From the NCBI GenBank assembly GCA_963729215.1, contig CAVSND010000021.1:1-64000 (forward strand): a DNA stretch of 64,000 bases, given 5' to 3'. The DNA is from CAVQJU01 sp963729215 (GTDB lineage Bacteria > Acidobacteriota > Vicinamibacteria > Vicinamibacterales > CAVVIG01). The notes beneath the pieces are model-generated. The model was not told the DNA's origin. It did no database searches and worked only from the letters and a program-made list of their open reading frames with translations. This document shows, piece after piece, positions 36,329 to 44,985 of the stretch; the first letter of the stretch is position 1, and every line of letters starts with the position of its first letter. The translations under genes were made by a program, and so were the position numbers.

Positions 36329-36778
36329 ATGAAAACACTTTTCGATCCTGCCGCGTACCAGGAGATCACGCGCCGAGTCGAGTCCCTTCAGCCGGGCTCT
36401 CCGCGCCAGTGGGGGAAAATGACCGTGTCGCAGATGCTGGAGCATTCGGCGCGGGCGCTCGAGATAGCCGCCGGCAAGAAGCAAACGAAGCAGGCGTTCG
36501 TCGGCAAGGCGATCGGCTGGATTTTCCGGGGTAATTTCGTCGGCGAAAAGCCCTTCGGACGGAACGCGCCGACCGGTCCCGAGTTCATCGTGGCAAACGA
36601 ACCGGAGTTTCAGCGGTCGAGGGAACGCGTGACCGCGTTGCTGAAGGAACTGCATCAACTGGGCGAGTCAGGCTGCGAAGGAACCGTGCACGGCTTTTTC
36701 GGAAAGTTGACGGGCGCGGAATGGGGCGTCACGCAGTACAAGCACATGGATCATCACCTTCGCCAGTTCGGCGCTTGA
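36329..36778 (+). CDS. DUF1569 family protein (DinB-like fold)
   Basis: The 149-aa protein starts MKTLFDPAAYQEI and carries histidines placed as in DinB/YfiT-like metal-binding helix bundles: QMLEHSARAL, and the C-terminal QYKHMDHHLRQF. Also visible is WGKMTVSQMLEH. The start is the first ATG downstream of a GAGAGG site. The family's role is not established; DinB-fold relatives are thiol- or metal-dependent transferases. Confidence 0.75.
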   Translation: MKTLFDPAAYQEITRRVESLQPGSPRQWGKMTVSQMLEHSARALEIAAGKKQTKQAFVGKAIGWIFRGNFVGEKPFGRNAPTGPEFIVANEPEFQRSRERVTALLKELHQLGESGCEGTVHGFFGKLTGAEWGVTQYKHMDHHLRQFGA

Positions 36779-37213
36779 CGCAGTCTGGACGTCAAACACC
36801 CGGCGCAGCCGGGCGGCGGCCGGTGAGCCGCATGCGTCTGGGCAACGGAAGTCGGCGCGGAAAAACGGCGCGGCGGCATCATCGGTCACTGCCATGGCGC
36901 TCGGCCCAGGTTTGGGCTCTCGCGGCGGAGGCCGCCGCCGCGTTTTACGCGAGCGAGACGGGCTGAGATCTATCGCCGGCGCAGGGCCCACCGACCGCCG
37001 CCGCGACACGCACGTGTGCGTCGGAGAGACCAACGTGATGTCGCCCGCCACGCAGTGCGTGGCGACGAGTCGGCGGTCGCCGTCCCGCATCGTGGCTGGG
37101 CCAACGATAGAAGACGCGGCGTGATCGTCGTCAGACGCTAAAACGCCGTGCTTTTTCCACGCCGAGCGCCGTGTTGGCCGACCGCGATGCGGAACCGCGA
37201 CCCCCGGAATTCT
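36779..37213. other. Non-coding stretch
   Basis: I see no gene that can be supported. A minus-strand frame of 140 codons (36668-37090) is Arg/Pro-rich without a ribosome site and overlaps the DUF1569 gene, so it is not called. The right edge leads into the heptamer repeat. Confidence 0.5.
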
Positions 37214-37241
37214 ACGTTCAACGTTTTACGTTTGACGTTCA
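37214..37241. repeat. Heptamer tandem repeat (ACGTTNN x4)
   Basis: Four consecutive 7-base units: ACGTTCA, ACGTTTT, ACGTTTG, ACGTTCA. It lies 22 bases beyond the stop codon of the minus-strand MBL gene. Confidence 0.75.
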
Positions 37242-37262
37242 GGCCGCGTTCTTCAGCGTCTG

Positions 37263-38342
37263 CTAGCGGCCTGCTGGCATAGTCCGCTTGCCGTCAACCA
37301 CGGGTGGAAGGCCTTCTGCCTCGTCGTAGACCTCGGTGATGAAGCGATCCTTGCTCTGCTGCGTGTCCCCCAGCGTCGTCTTGTCATACTGGGCGGTCAG
37401 GTTCGCGGCCAGCACGTCCTTCAGCGATTTTCCCTGCTTGCGCAGCGCCGTCACCCTGGCCAGGATGTCCACCAGCATGGCCCGGTACGCGAGGAGATCC
37501 TTCTTTTTCACGAACGTGCCGTGCCCGGGGACGAGCGTCGTGTCGGCGTTGGCCACCTTCTCGAAGAGATCCACCGCGTCGAGCATCCCCTTGATCGATC
37601 CCCCGTTCGCCTGGTCGGCGAACGGATACCCGAAGTTCCTGTAGAAGTCCTCGATGTAAATCGCGTTCGCCGTGCGGAAGCGCACGATCGTGTCGCCCGC
37701 CGTGTGCGACGGCATCATCGGAATCAGATCCACGGTTTCGCCGTTCATGGTGAAGGTGACGGCGGGCTGGCCGGCCGTCGCGGGATTGAACGCGTAGGTC
37801 GACACAGGAACGCCTGCCATGTCGGGCGCCGGCGCCGGCTGGCCGTTGGCGCGGAGCGGCGGACGCAGCATCTCCGCGCGCAAATCGGCTTGCGCGAAGA
37901 TCAGCGCGCCTTGCCTGGCAAAGAACGCGTTCGCCCCTGTGTGGTCGCTGTGAATGTGCGTATTGACCAGGACCTTGATCGGCGCGGCGGTGAACGAGCG
38001 GATCGCCGCCAGGGTCTTCTCGGCGACTTGCCTGTTCTGGCTGTCCACCATCAACACGCCGTCGGGTCCGAAGAGCACCATGACCCGCCCGCCCGACGCC
38101 TCGGGGTGCGCGGGATCGAGGCCTTCGGAACCATGCAGCACGAAAAGATTCGGCGACATCCGGGCCGTCACCATGATTTGAATCTTGTCCCACGGCGTCT
38201 GGTAATCGGGCGCAAACGTATATGGACCTTTGCCCGGCGGGATGACCGTGACAGGATACTTTTCGCCCTGTCCCACGACAACGGCAGGAATCGCCGCTGC
38301 CAGCGCCGCACACAGCATCAAACAGGAGCGCTTCGTCATCAT
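37263..38342 (-). CDS. Exported metallo-beta-lactamase fold hydrolase (359 aa)
   Basis: The signal peptide ends near VVVGQ. The zinc motif HxHxDH is present (NTHIHSDHTG), followed by a metal histidine in PSHTAGD and the late VPGHG. This is the class B-like hydrolase set; the subfamily resembles exported MBL proteins that act on small amides or esters. The ATG overlaps the stop of the sirtuin gene, so translation is coupled. Confidence 0.85.
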   Translation of the reverse strand: MMTKRSCLMLCAALAAAIPAVVVGQGEKYPVTVIPPGKGPYTFAPDYQTPWDKIQIMVTARMSPNLFVLHGSEGLDPAHPEASGGRVMVLFGPDGVLMVDSQNRQVAEKTLAAIRSFTAAPIKVLVNTHIHSDHTGANAFFARQGALIFAQADLRAEMLRPPLRANGQPAPAPDMAGVPVSTYAFNPATAGQPAVTFTMNGETVDLIPMMPSHTAGDTIVRFRTANAIYIEDFYRNFGYPFADQANGGSIKGMLDAVDLFEKVANADTTLVPGHGTFVKKKDLLAYRAMLVDILARVTALRKQGKSLKDVLAANLTAQYDKTTLGDTQQSKDRFITEVYDEAEGLPPVVDGKRTMPAGR

Positions 38343-39124
38343 TCCACTCCGGCACAAATTGAAGGGAGCACCTTGCCGATCGGCTCCCGCAGCACTACGT
38401 CGGCGAGATCGTCGAACGGCGTCGGCTCCGCGTTGAGAATGACCATCTGCGCGCCACGCTGCTTCGCCGCGGGCACCATGCCCGCCACGGGATACACCTG
38501 CAAGCTCGATCCAATTGCCAGGAGGAGGTCGGCGCCTCTGGCGGCGCGCATCGCGCGATCGATCACGGCGGGAACGAGCGGCTGGCCGAACGAGATCGTC
38601 GCGCTCTTCAGGATGCCTCCGCAACTGCCGCATGCCGGGTCGTCTTCGCCGTTTCGCACGCGGTCGAGCACGGCGGGCATGGGTCCGCGCCATCCACACG
38701 ACATACAGGTCACGTCACGCATCGTGCCGTGCACCTCGACGACCATTTCCGGGGAGCTGCCGGCGCGCTGATGCAGGCCGTCGATGTTCTGCGTGACGAG
38801 CGCCCGCAGCTTTCCGGCACGTTCGAGCGCGACGAGCGCGCGGTGCCCCGCATTGGGTTCGGCGCGCCACGCAGGATGGTCCAGGCGGGCCTGCCACGAC
38901 AATCTCCTGACCTCCGGGTCCGACATGTACGCGTGGATGTTCGAGAGCCGCTCCGCCTTCGGATTCCTGGTCCAGACGCCGTTCGGACCGCGAAAATCGG
39001 GAATGCCGGATTCCGTCGAGATCCCGGCGCCCGTCAGCGCGACAATTCGAGCGGCCGTGGCAATAAGCCGGGAGGCCGCCGCGAGTCGGTCGCTCACGGC
39101 GCCAGTGTATCGCGGCGCGAACAC
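38339..39124 (-). CDS. NAD-dependent protein deacylase, sirtuin family (261 aa)
   Basis: Sirtuin motifs appear in order: GAGISTESGIPDFRGPNGVW (NAD pocket), TQNIDGLHQRAG, catalytic His in VEVHGTM, and a zinc module C-x2-C...C-x2-C (CMSCGWR, CGSCGG). The GSSLQVYPVAG block closes the NAD site. It removes acyl groups from lysines in the cytoplasm, yielding O-acyl-ADP-ribose and nicotinamide. The GTG start at 39124 is preferred; a second GTG lies nine codons inside. Confidence 0.9.
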   Translation of the reverse strand: MFAPRYTGAVSDRLAAASRLIATAARIVALTGAGISTESGIPDFRGPNGVWTRNPKAERLSNIHAYMSDPEVRRLSWQARLDHPAWRAEPNAGHRALVALERAGKLRALVTQNIDGLHQRAGSSPEMVVEVHGTMRDVTCMSCGWRGPMPAVLDRVRNGEDDPACGSCGGILKSATISFGQPLVPAVIDRAMRAARGADLLLAIGSSLQVYPVAGMVPAAKQRGAQMVILNAEPTPFDDLADVVLREPIGKVLPSICAGVE

Positions 39125-39229
39125 CTCGTCATTCCTCGTATTTTATTGGCGGTGGCTCTATCAATCTGAGGCGGGCGCACGTTATTATCGCGCCCGGCCG
39201 GACGTCATAACAGGTCGGGAGAACAGATC

Positions 39230-39700
39230 ATGAGCAGAATCCGCAACATTCTCGCAACGCTCGGAGCGGCCGCGATGTTCACCGTCGCCGCTCACGCCGA
39301 GGTGACGCTGAACTCCGTGCGGGTGGCGGCGGCGGACCAGACGGCTTTGGCCCGGTTCTACCAGTCCGCGTTCGGCATGCACGAGGTCAACCGGCTCGAC
39401 ACACCGTCCGGACCGGAATTCTTCCTGAACTTCGGCGCCACCGCGGACGCGGCGAAAGCCAACAAGAACCAGCCGCTCGTCATCATGCACCGCGATTCCA
39501 ACGCCATCGCCGATCCGATCGCACACGTGATCTTCAACGTCACGGACATGACCGCGACGGTCGCCGCCGTCAAGGCGGCGGGCGGCTCGATGGCCGGCGA
39601 TCCCCGTCCGTATGGCAACACCGGCATCGTCATCGGCATCGCGATCGATCCGGCCGGCAACCGTGTCGAGCTGATCCAGCGGGCGGCGGCTACACGCTGA
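39230..39700 (+). CDS. Exported VOC/glyoxalase-fold protein (156 aa)
   Basis: A signal peptide (MSRIRNILATLGAAAMFTVAAHAE) precedes a vicinal-oxygen-chelate domain: VRVAAADQTALARFYQSAFGM, a mid-domain H (IAHVIFNV) and the closing block AIDPAGNRVELIQ. Export of a glyoxalase-fold domain is unusual but recurs in this bacterial group. The metal ligands and substrate cannot be fixed from sequence. It is convergent with msrQ, with the heptamer repeat between them. Confidence 0.75.
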   Translation: MSRIRNILATLGAAAMFTVAAHAEVTLNSVRVAAADQTALARFYQSAFGMHEVNRLDTPSGPEFFLNFGATADAAKANKNQPLVIMHRDSNAIADPIAHVIFNVTDMTATVAAVKAAGGSMAGDPRPYGNTGIVIGIAIDPAGNRVELIQRAAATR

Positions 39701-39713
39701 GGGGGCCGTGGCT

Positions 39714-39762
39714 CGTTTCTCGTGACCCGTTCCTCGTTTTCCGTTTTACGTTTTACGTTTTC
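39714..39762. repeat. Heptamer tandem repeat (CGTTTTN-like x7)
   Basis: Seven consecutive 7-base units: CGTTTCT, CGTGACC, CGTTCCT, CGTTTTC, CGTTTTA, CGTTTTA, CGTTTTC. It lies between two convergent genes and runs a few bases into the 3' end of msrQ. Confidence 0.8.
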
Positions 39763-40427
39763 AGTTCCGCCTTCCGTTCTCTGAAAGCGTAGGCGCGGCC
39801 GAACCGCAGGACGAATATCACAGCCAGAATCACGCCGTAGCGCGGGTCGCGCGTCGTCAGCGGCCAGTACGTGTGCACGACGCTGGCGATCGCGGCCGGA
39901 TACACCAGCCGATGCACGAGCTGCCAGCGGCGGCCACCGACTCGACGCATCATGCCGACAGTGGACGTCGCCGCCAGCGGCACCATCAGGGCAAATCCGA
40001 CAAACCCGATCGCGAAAAACGGCCGCTGGACGACCTCGACTGCCGCCGCCCACAACGCGAGGGCGGCGGTCGTCATCGGACCTGTTGGGTCCGGTGCGCC
40101 CAGTCCGGCCAGCCGATCGAACAGGTAGTAAGCGAGCACGTGGATCGCGGCGTAGAAAAACGCGAACAGGCCGAACATCCGCCGGAACCTGATGACAGGA
40201 TGCCAGCCGGTCAGCCACCGGAACGGCGTCACGGCCAGCGTCAGACACAGGAACCGGAGCGACCAGAACCCGGTGCTGCGGACGATGGCGTTGAACGGGT
40301 TGACGTTGAACTGGCCTGTCAGCGCCGACCACAGGAGGAGCCCGGCGGGAACCAGGCTGGCCGCGAACACCAGCGGCTTCAGGCCCAGACGAATCGTGCG
40401 ATCGGACAGGCCGTACCGCAGGTGCAC
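39753..40427 (-). CDS. msrQ: MsrQ, heme-binding membrane subunit of the methionine sulfoxide reductase system
   Basis: Six hydrophobic segments and the family blocks RRMFGLFAFFYAAIHVLAYY and GGRRWQLVHRLVYPAA, with paired histidines for heme b, identify MsrQ. It passes electrons across the inner membrane to periplasmic MsrP for repair of oxidised methionine. No msrP gene is visible in the window. The GTG start lies 7 bases after the upstream gene's stop, so it is the last gene of an operon with 40435-41305 and DUF6152. The length of 224 aa is normal. Confidence 0.85.
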   Translation of the reverse strand: MHLRYGLSDRTIRLGLKPLVFAASLVPAGLLLWSALTGQFNVNPFNAIVRSTGFWSLRFLCLTLAVTPFRWLTGWHPVIRFRRMFGLFAFFYAAIHVLAYYLFDRLAGLGAPDPTGPMTTAALALWAAAVEVVQRPFFAIGFVGFALMVPLAATSTVGMMRRVGGRRWQLVHRLVYPAAIASVVHTYWPLTTRDPRYGVILAVIFVLRFGRAYAFRERKAELKT

Positions 40428-40434
40428 GAAGGGC

Positions 40435-41305
40435 TTACTTTCCCTTCAGCTCCTGCGCCCTGAGTTTTTCGAGCTGTTCCAGCTCCTTGTTGTTCGTGCA
40501 GTAGAACTCGAACACTTCCCCGTCGCCCAGCGTCCAGCGGTGCGGGACGGACTTCCACGGCTTCTCCAGCACCTTCGGATCGTCCACCGTGATCTGCACC
40601 ATGAGGTAGTTCATCGACGGGCGGCTGTACCGTTCGGTGACGTGTAACGCGTCGCTATGAAACCAGCCCGTCGGCTCGATGTACGTCCGCTCGTCAAACC
40701 CGATGGAGTCGACGACAAGCGTGTCGCCCTCCCATCGGGCGGCGCTGTTGCCGTGAAAAAACGGTTCGGGATCCTTCGGGAGCGGCCGCCCATCGAGGTG
40801 GATGACGCGCCAGTTGTTCAACACTTCGTAGAGCTGCGCCATCAGCCCGGGCTTGTGCACGATTAGCGTCGTGTACGGGTTCTGCAGCCAGATGGCCGGC
40901 ACACCGCGCGGCTGGCAGTTGACGGACGACTTCGACAGCTCGAGCTCCGTCGGCGTCATGGCCTTGATCTTTGCGAGCGCCCACGGTTGAAACACGGGCC
41001 GTTCTTCCGGCGTGACCTTGCGATCGAACGTCCCGAGAGCGGCGGGGTCGACGCCGAAGCGGCCGGACACACCCTGCCCCGCGCCATTCGGAAACCACTG
41101 ACCGGAAAAATCCGGATGACCATCCGGCAGGCGGGGAGCCGGGCCGCCCGGCGGCATCACGCCGATGGCGTACGTCTTCTTGTCCTTGTCTCCGCCGGCC
41201 TGGGAACCGGCGGTCAGGGACTGCACGGACGCATAGCGACACCATCAGCGACGTCACTGCCACGGCGCCCACGCATGCCGCACACGAGCGGAATTTTGCG
41301 TTCAT
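40435..41305 (-). CDS. Exported family protein (paralog of 33832-34836), one frameshift
   Basis: The ATG at 41305 opens MNAKFRSCAACVGAVAVTSL, a signal peptide. One indel near 41225 joins it to the 260-residue frame with GGDKDKKTYAIGVMPPGG, HPDFSGQWFPNG and the family block GDTLVVDSIGFDERT, ending with a Lys-rich tail. The family has unknown activity. The gene lies between DUF6152 and msrQ in a tight minus-strand operon. Confidence 0.7.
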
Positions 41306-41346
41306 CGATAGTCTTTCAAACGAGGCTTTCAATTCAAACCAGACCT

Positions 41347-41742
41347 TCAATCCTGGAGCTGGCCGACCTGACGCAGCACGCCGTCCGAAAACTTCAGCGT
41401 TCCCGCTGCCGCCGCATTCGGATTGTGATTCCTGGCGAGGCAGCCTCTCACCCACACGTCCTTGCCGACGTTGTCGAGAAACACTTTCCGGTCGGTGCCG
41501 TTTCTCCTCAGCGTGACGGGCGAGTATGCCTGAAACGACCAGTTCTCGACTTTTCCGCCGGCGTCTTTGACGTCCACGTAGAAATACGGATGAGGGTTTT
41601 GCCAGTCGATTTTCGTGAGGGTACCGGTGAACTCCCTGCAGTTGTTGCTGTCCCACTCGGCCGCGAAGGAGTGATGCGCCGAGGATGGCGCGGCCGGCAG
41701 GAGCACGGCGCACGCGATCGCCACAACACTCGGGATCCTCAT
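41347..41742 (-). CDS. DUF6152 family exported protein (131 aa)
   Basis: The ATG behind GGGAGGAG gives a signal peptide ending PSSA, immediately followed by HHSFAAEWD, the hallmark of DUF6152. NPHPYFYVDV and the C-terminal VRGCLARNHNPNA follow. The fold is probably an OB-like beta barrel in the periplasm; the histidine pair at the mature N-terminus could bind metal. Members often sit next to the GDTLVV-type proteins, as here. Confidence 0.8.
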   Translation of the reverse strand: MRIPSVVAIACAVLLPAAPSSAHHSFAAEWDSNNCREFTGTLTKIDWQNPHPYFYVDVKDAGGKVENWSFQAYSPVTLRRNGTDRKVFLDNVGKDVWVRGCLARNHNPNAAAAGTLKFSDGVLRQVGQLQD

Positions 41743-41770
41743 GGAACGCTCCTCCCTCGGGACGCGCCGA

Positions 41771-42770
41771 TTATACCGGACGTGACTCCACCGGCTCGAT
41801 CTCGTGGATCCGGCTGATGTCGACCGACACGTGCGACCGCTTGTCCATCGCGAGGAACATCGACTGGAATCGCGCGTTCCAGACGATTTCGTCCGCACGA
41901 TAGGAGGAGCGCGCGTGAACGGTCTGCTCGAACGTTTCGTCGATGCCCGACAGCAGCACCAGGATTTCCGCCTGCGCCTGCTCGAGCGCCTCCCGGGTCT
42001 TCCCCGCCAGCGGACTCGTGTCGTCTATCGGATGCACGACCGTCCATGAGAGCGGAAAAAACGCCACCTTGTTCCGCTCGAGCGGAAGCAGCGAGTACCG
42101 GCGCACGGATCCTCCGCGGCCGTCGGGCTCCATCGCGCTGAAGAGGACCTGCGCCTCGAGCCCGATGATCTCGTTGCGGCGCCGGTTGACGATGCGGAAC
42201 ATCAACGCCGTGCCGGCGGGATACGGCGCCACGACGGCGTGCCGGCTGAACAGGATGGACGCCGTGGGCCGGGCAAATCGCGCGAACAGCAGGCCGGTCG
42301 CGAGGGCCTGGTACATCAGGCCCACGAGCGCTTCCACCGTCACGACCAGGTTGGCGGCCACGCCGTTCGGGCCAAGCTGCCCGTACCCGATGGTCGCGAA
42401 CGTCTGGATGCTGAAGAAGAACGCACGGCCGAAGGTGCCCCCGAACATGTTGGAGCCGGGGCCCGAGCAGTGCGTCGGGGCCGCACGCGAGATAGGCGGC
42501 AGCGAACACGAGGTTGACGGCCACGTACAGAAGCGTCACGAGGCCGAGGAAGCCCGTCCACGAAATCGTCAGGAGCAGCTGGTATGGGGCAACGGTTTCG
42601 AGCAGCCCGAGTCCTGTCCGCGCGACGTTGAAGGAACCGTCGCGATTGAGCAGGCGCTCCCGGCTGGCGCGGCCGACGACCGCCCCGAAGCCAAGATCGC
42701 GATCGCGGGCCTGTTCTTCGGGCGTGCGCCTCGGCGCGAGTGGACTGGGTTCGAAGTCAGCAGGCGGCAT
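41771..42770 (-). CDS. Inward-rectifier-type potassium channel (KirBac), one frameshift
   Basis: An N-terminal slide region (FNVARTGLG) and TM1 (about 65-95) are followed by a pore helix with the potassium filter TIGYGQ and TM2 (VVTVEALVGLMYQALATGLLFARF). The cytoplasmic IRK domain then has FRIVNRRRNEI, LPLERNKVAFFPLSWTVVHPID and LLSGIDETFEQTVHARSSY. It conducts K+ across the inner membrane. The frame shifts near 42465 between TM1 and the pore. Unlike the RCK channels at 9-13 kb, the K+ filter is intact. Confidence 0.85.
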
Positions 42771-42826
42771 CTTGTTATCGAGGACGATTCTAGCGTGGAG
42801 GCACGGCCGGCGTGTTAGACATAGGC

Positions 42827-43586
42827 ATGGCCCTGCCGGCGCCCCACCTGCGTGTCTTCTCCGATCTCGACGAACTGAGCCTTCATGCAGCTGAGTCGGC
42901 CGTCGTCGTCATCCGCGACGCCGTTCAGGCGAGTGGAAAATGTTCGCTGGCGCTTTCAGGCGGCAGCACACCGGCCCGTCTCTACTCTTTGCTGGCGTCG
43001 AGATTTCGCGAGGATATTCCATGGGCGCGGCGTCCACATCTTCTGGGGCGACGAACGTTACGTTCCACCGGACGATTCGCGCAGCAACTACGGGATGGCG
43101 AGGAAGACGCTGCTCGACCACGTGCCGTGCCCGGCAGCCAACATCCACCCGATGCCGACGCATTTCGCCACGCCGGAGGCGGCCGCTCGCGACTATGAGG
43201 CCACGTTGAGGAGCCACTTCTCCACCACCTGGCCTCGTTTCGACCTGATGTTCCTCGGACTCGGGCCGGATGGCCACACGGCCTCGCTGTTCCCTGGATC
43301 GCAGGCGGTCGACGAGCGGACGCGCTGGGTGCTGCCCGTCCTTGATCCGCCGGCACCGCCGATGCGCCTGACGCTCACGCTGCCTGTGCTGTCGCAGTCG
43401 GCGCATACGTACTTCCTTGTCTCGGGATCCGACAAGGCGCAGGCGCTGCGAGCGGCGACCGCGGGGAGTGCAGACCCGCACGTCTATCCTGCAGCCGGCG
43501 TGCGCCCCGCCAACGGCGTCCTGCTTTGGTGGGTGGACAAGGCGGCGGCCGACGAGAACGAGAAGGACCGTGCAGATCTGAGATAG
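42827..43586 (+). CDS. pgl: 6-phosphogluconolactonase, one frameshift
   Basis: Family blocks are LALSGGSTPARLYSLLA, then VHIFWGDERYVPPDDSRSNYGMA, FDLMFLGLGPDGHTASLFPG, and the closing PANGVLLWWVDKAAA. It hydrolyses 6-phosphogluconolactone in the oxidative pentose phosphate pathway in the cytoplasm. The ATG at 42827 (MALPAPHLRVF) was chosen; a GTG five codons earlier is possible. The frame changes near 43025 between EDIPW and GRGVHIF. No zwf or gnd lies nearby. Confidence 0.85.
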
Positions 43587-43784
43587 AGGCGCCTGTTCGC
43601 GTATGCCAATAAAAGACACACTGTTCGATTATTGTCGTACCGCTCTATCTCAATGCGCACCAACGCGTTAGCAGCAGGAACGATTGCCCGGTGCGCAAAT
43701 TCCGCACAAGACTTGTCTGCGCGCGAGCTCGCCGACTTCCGTTAAGACCATCAGCGATAACGCCTTAGCAAACCAGGAGTGTAC

Positions 43785-43798
43785 GGCGTGCTACTTGC
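43785..43798 (+). promoter_or_regulatory. Possible sigma-54-type promoter
   Basis: CGGCGTG-CTAC-TTGC has GG and GC separated by exactly 10 bases, the -24/-12 spacing of sigma-54 promoters. It lies 24 bases before the TTG start of the PilZ protein, leaving a very short leader, so this is a weak call. Confidence 0.25.
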
Positions 43799-43821
43799 GT
43801 AGAACCGTGTGGCGGTAACCC

Positions 43822-44961
43822 TTGTCCTACGCGTTAGCGATCGAGCCTCACCGGGAACAAGCTGACATTCTGCGCACGCATGTCAGCACGAAGACGCGCG
43901 CGAAGCTGACGGTCGTCGGGTCGGTGCGAGCGGCGATGACTCACATCGACCGGGAGATTCCCAACCTGGTGCTCGTGGGCCCGCTGATGCCCCCGCACGA
44001 GGAAACCCAGCTCGTCGCCCGGCTCCGGGACGTTCCACCACCCTCCCCGTTGATCCTGATGCTCCCGTCACTGCTCGCGCCACAGAACGAGCGACCGAAG
44101 CGCCGGTTGTTCGATTCGTTGCTGAACCGGGGCGTGCAGCCAACGGGGTGTGACGCGTCGGCGTTCGCCGAGCAGCTTTCCGAGTACATGCGCGAGATGG
44201 AGCCGGGCAACGCCTTCTCCATCATGAGGCCGGCGCCGCAAGGCCCCGGTTCCGAGAGACGCACGGCGGCAAGATTCGAGCGTCTCGCCGGCGCAAAGGT
44301 CCTGATCAACGGTGCGGTCGTGGATCTGGTGGATCTATCGGTGACGGGCGCGCAGGTCCTGTCGGCGATGAGGGTTCTGCGGCCAAGCGAATCGGTGCAG
44401 GTCAAGCTCTGGAAAGAGGCAGATGGCATCTCCTGCGATGGCGCCATCGTGTGGAGCAGCTTCGAGACGAGCGGGGCGATGCACACACCCTGCTATCGCG
44501 CCGGGATCACGTTCGGGGATGCGGGGCAGCGCGCACTCGAGCAGCTGTATTTCGCGCCGAGCAAAGCGCTCGTGCCGGTTCGATCCCAGGAGGCACCGTC
44601 GATCCGGCGGACTGAATTCGATGTCCGCACCCGCGCCGAGCGTATCGAATGCGGTGACGTGTCCTGGCTCCGCACGGTCCGGCTTCCGTGGGGCCTCGAA
44701 CTGCGCGTCATCAACATCTCGAACTCGGGAATGCTGCTGGAGAGCGGCACGAAGATCCAGCCGGGCAAGGTGAGCGACCTGAGGCTGTGCAGCCCGGAAG
44801 GCGATATCGTCATTCCGGCGTCCTTCGTCCGCAGCGAGGTCGCCGACGTCACTCCCCGCGGCGTCACGTATCACACCGCGGTGACGTTCGACAAGCCGCT
44901 GACGTCCTACGAGCCGCGCCCGATGTCGCGCGAGCAGTTCTTCTCGGGCGCCTCCGCGTAA
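43822..44961 (+). CDS. PilZ-domain protein with degenerate receiver-like N-terminus (379 aa)
   Basis: The N-terminal 120 residues resemble a receiver fold (ALAIEPHREQADILRTHV, PNLVLVGPLMPP) but lack the phosphoacceptor aspartate. The first PilZ domain (about 145-255) has the c-di-GMP motifs RTAAR and DLSVTG. The second (about 275-370) keeps NISNSG but not a clean RxxxR. It may therefore bind c-di-GMP through the first domain only. Such proteins act in surface motility or polysaccharide control. The TTG start lacks a clear Shine-Dalgarno; the true start may lie later. Confidence 0.75.
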   Translation: MSYALAIEPHREQADILRTHVSTKTRAKLTVVGSVRAAMTHIDREIPNLVLVGPLMPPHEETQLVARLRDVPPPSPLILMLPSLLAPQNERPKRRLFDSLLNRGVQPTGCDASAFAEQLSEYMREMEPGNAFSIMRPAPQGPGSERRTAARFERLAGAKVLINGAVVDLVDLSVTGAQVLSAMRVLRPSESVQVKLWKEADGISCDGAIVWSSFETSGAMHTPCYRAGITFGDAGQRALEQLYFAPSKALVPVRSQEAPSIRRTEFDVRTRAERIECGDVSWLRTVRLPWGLELRVINISNSGMLLESGTKIQPGKVSDLRLCSPEGDIVIPASFVRSEVADVTPRGVTYHTAVTFDKPLTSYEPRPMSREQFFSGASA

Positions 44962-44985
44962 ACGTCGCGAGTTGTTCGCACGCCT

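Noticed and set aside
36668..37090. 140-codon minus-strand frame
   Set aside because: It overlaps the DUF1569 gene, lacks a ribosome site and is Arg/Pro-rich without a domain.
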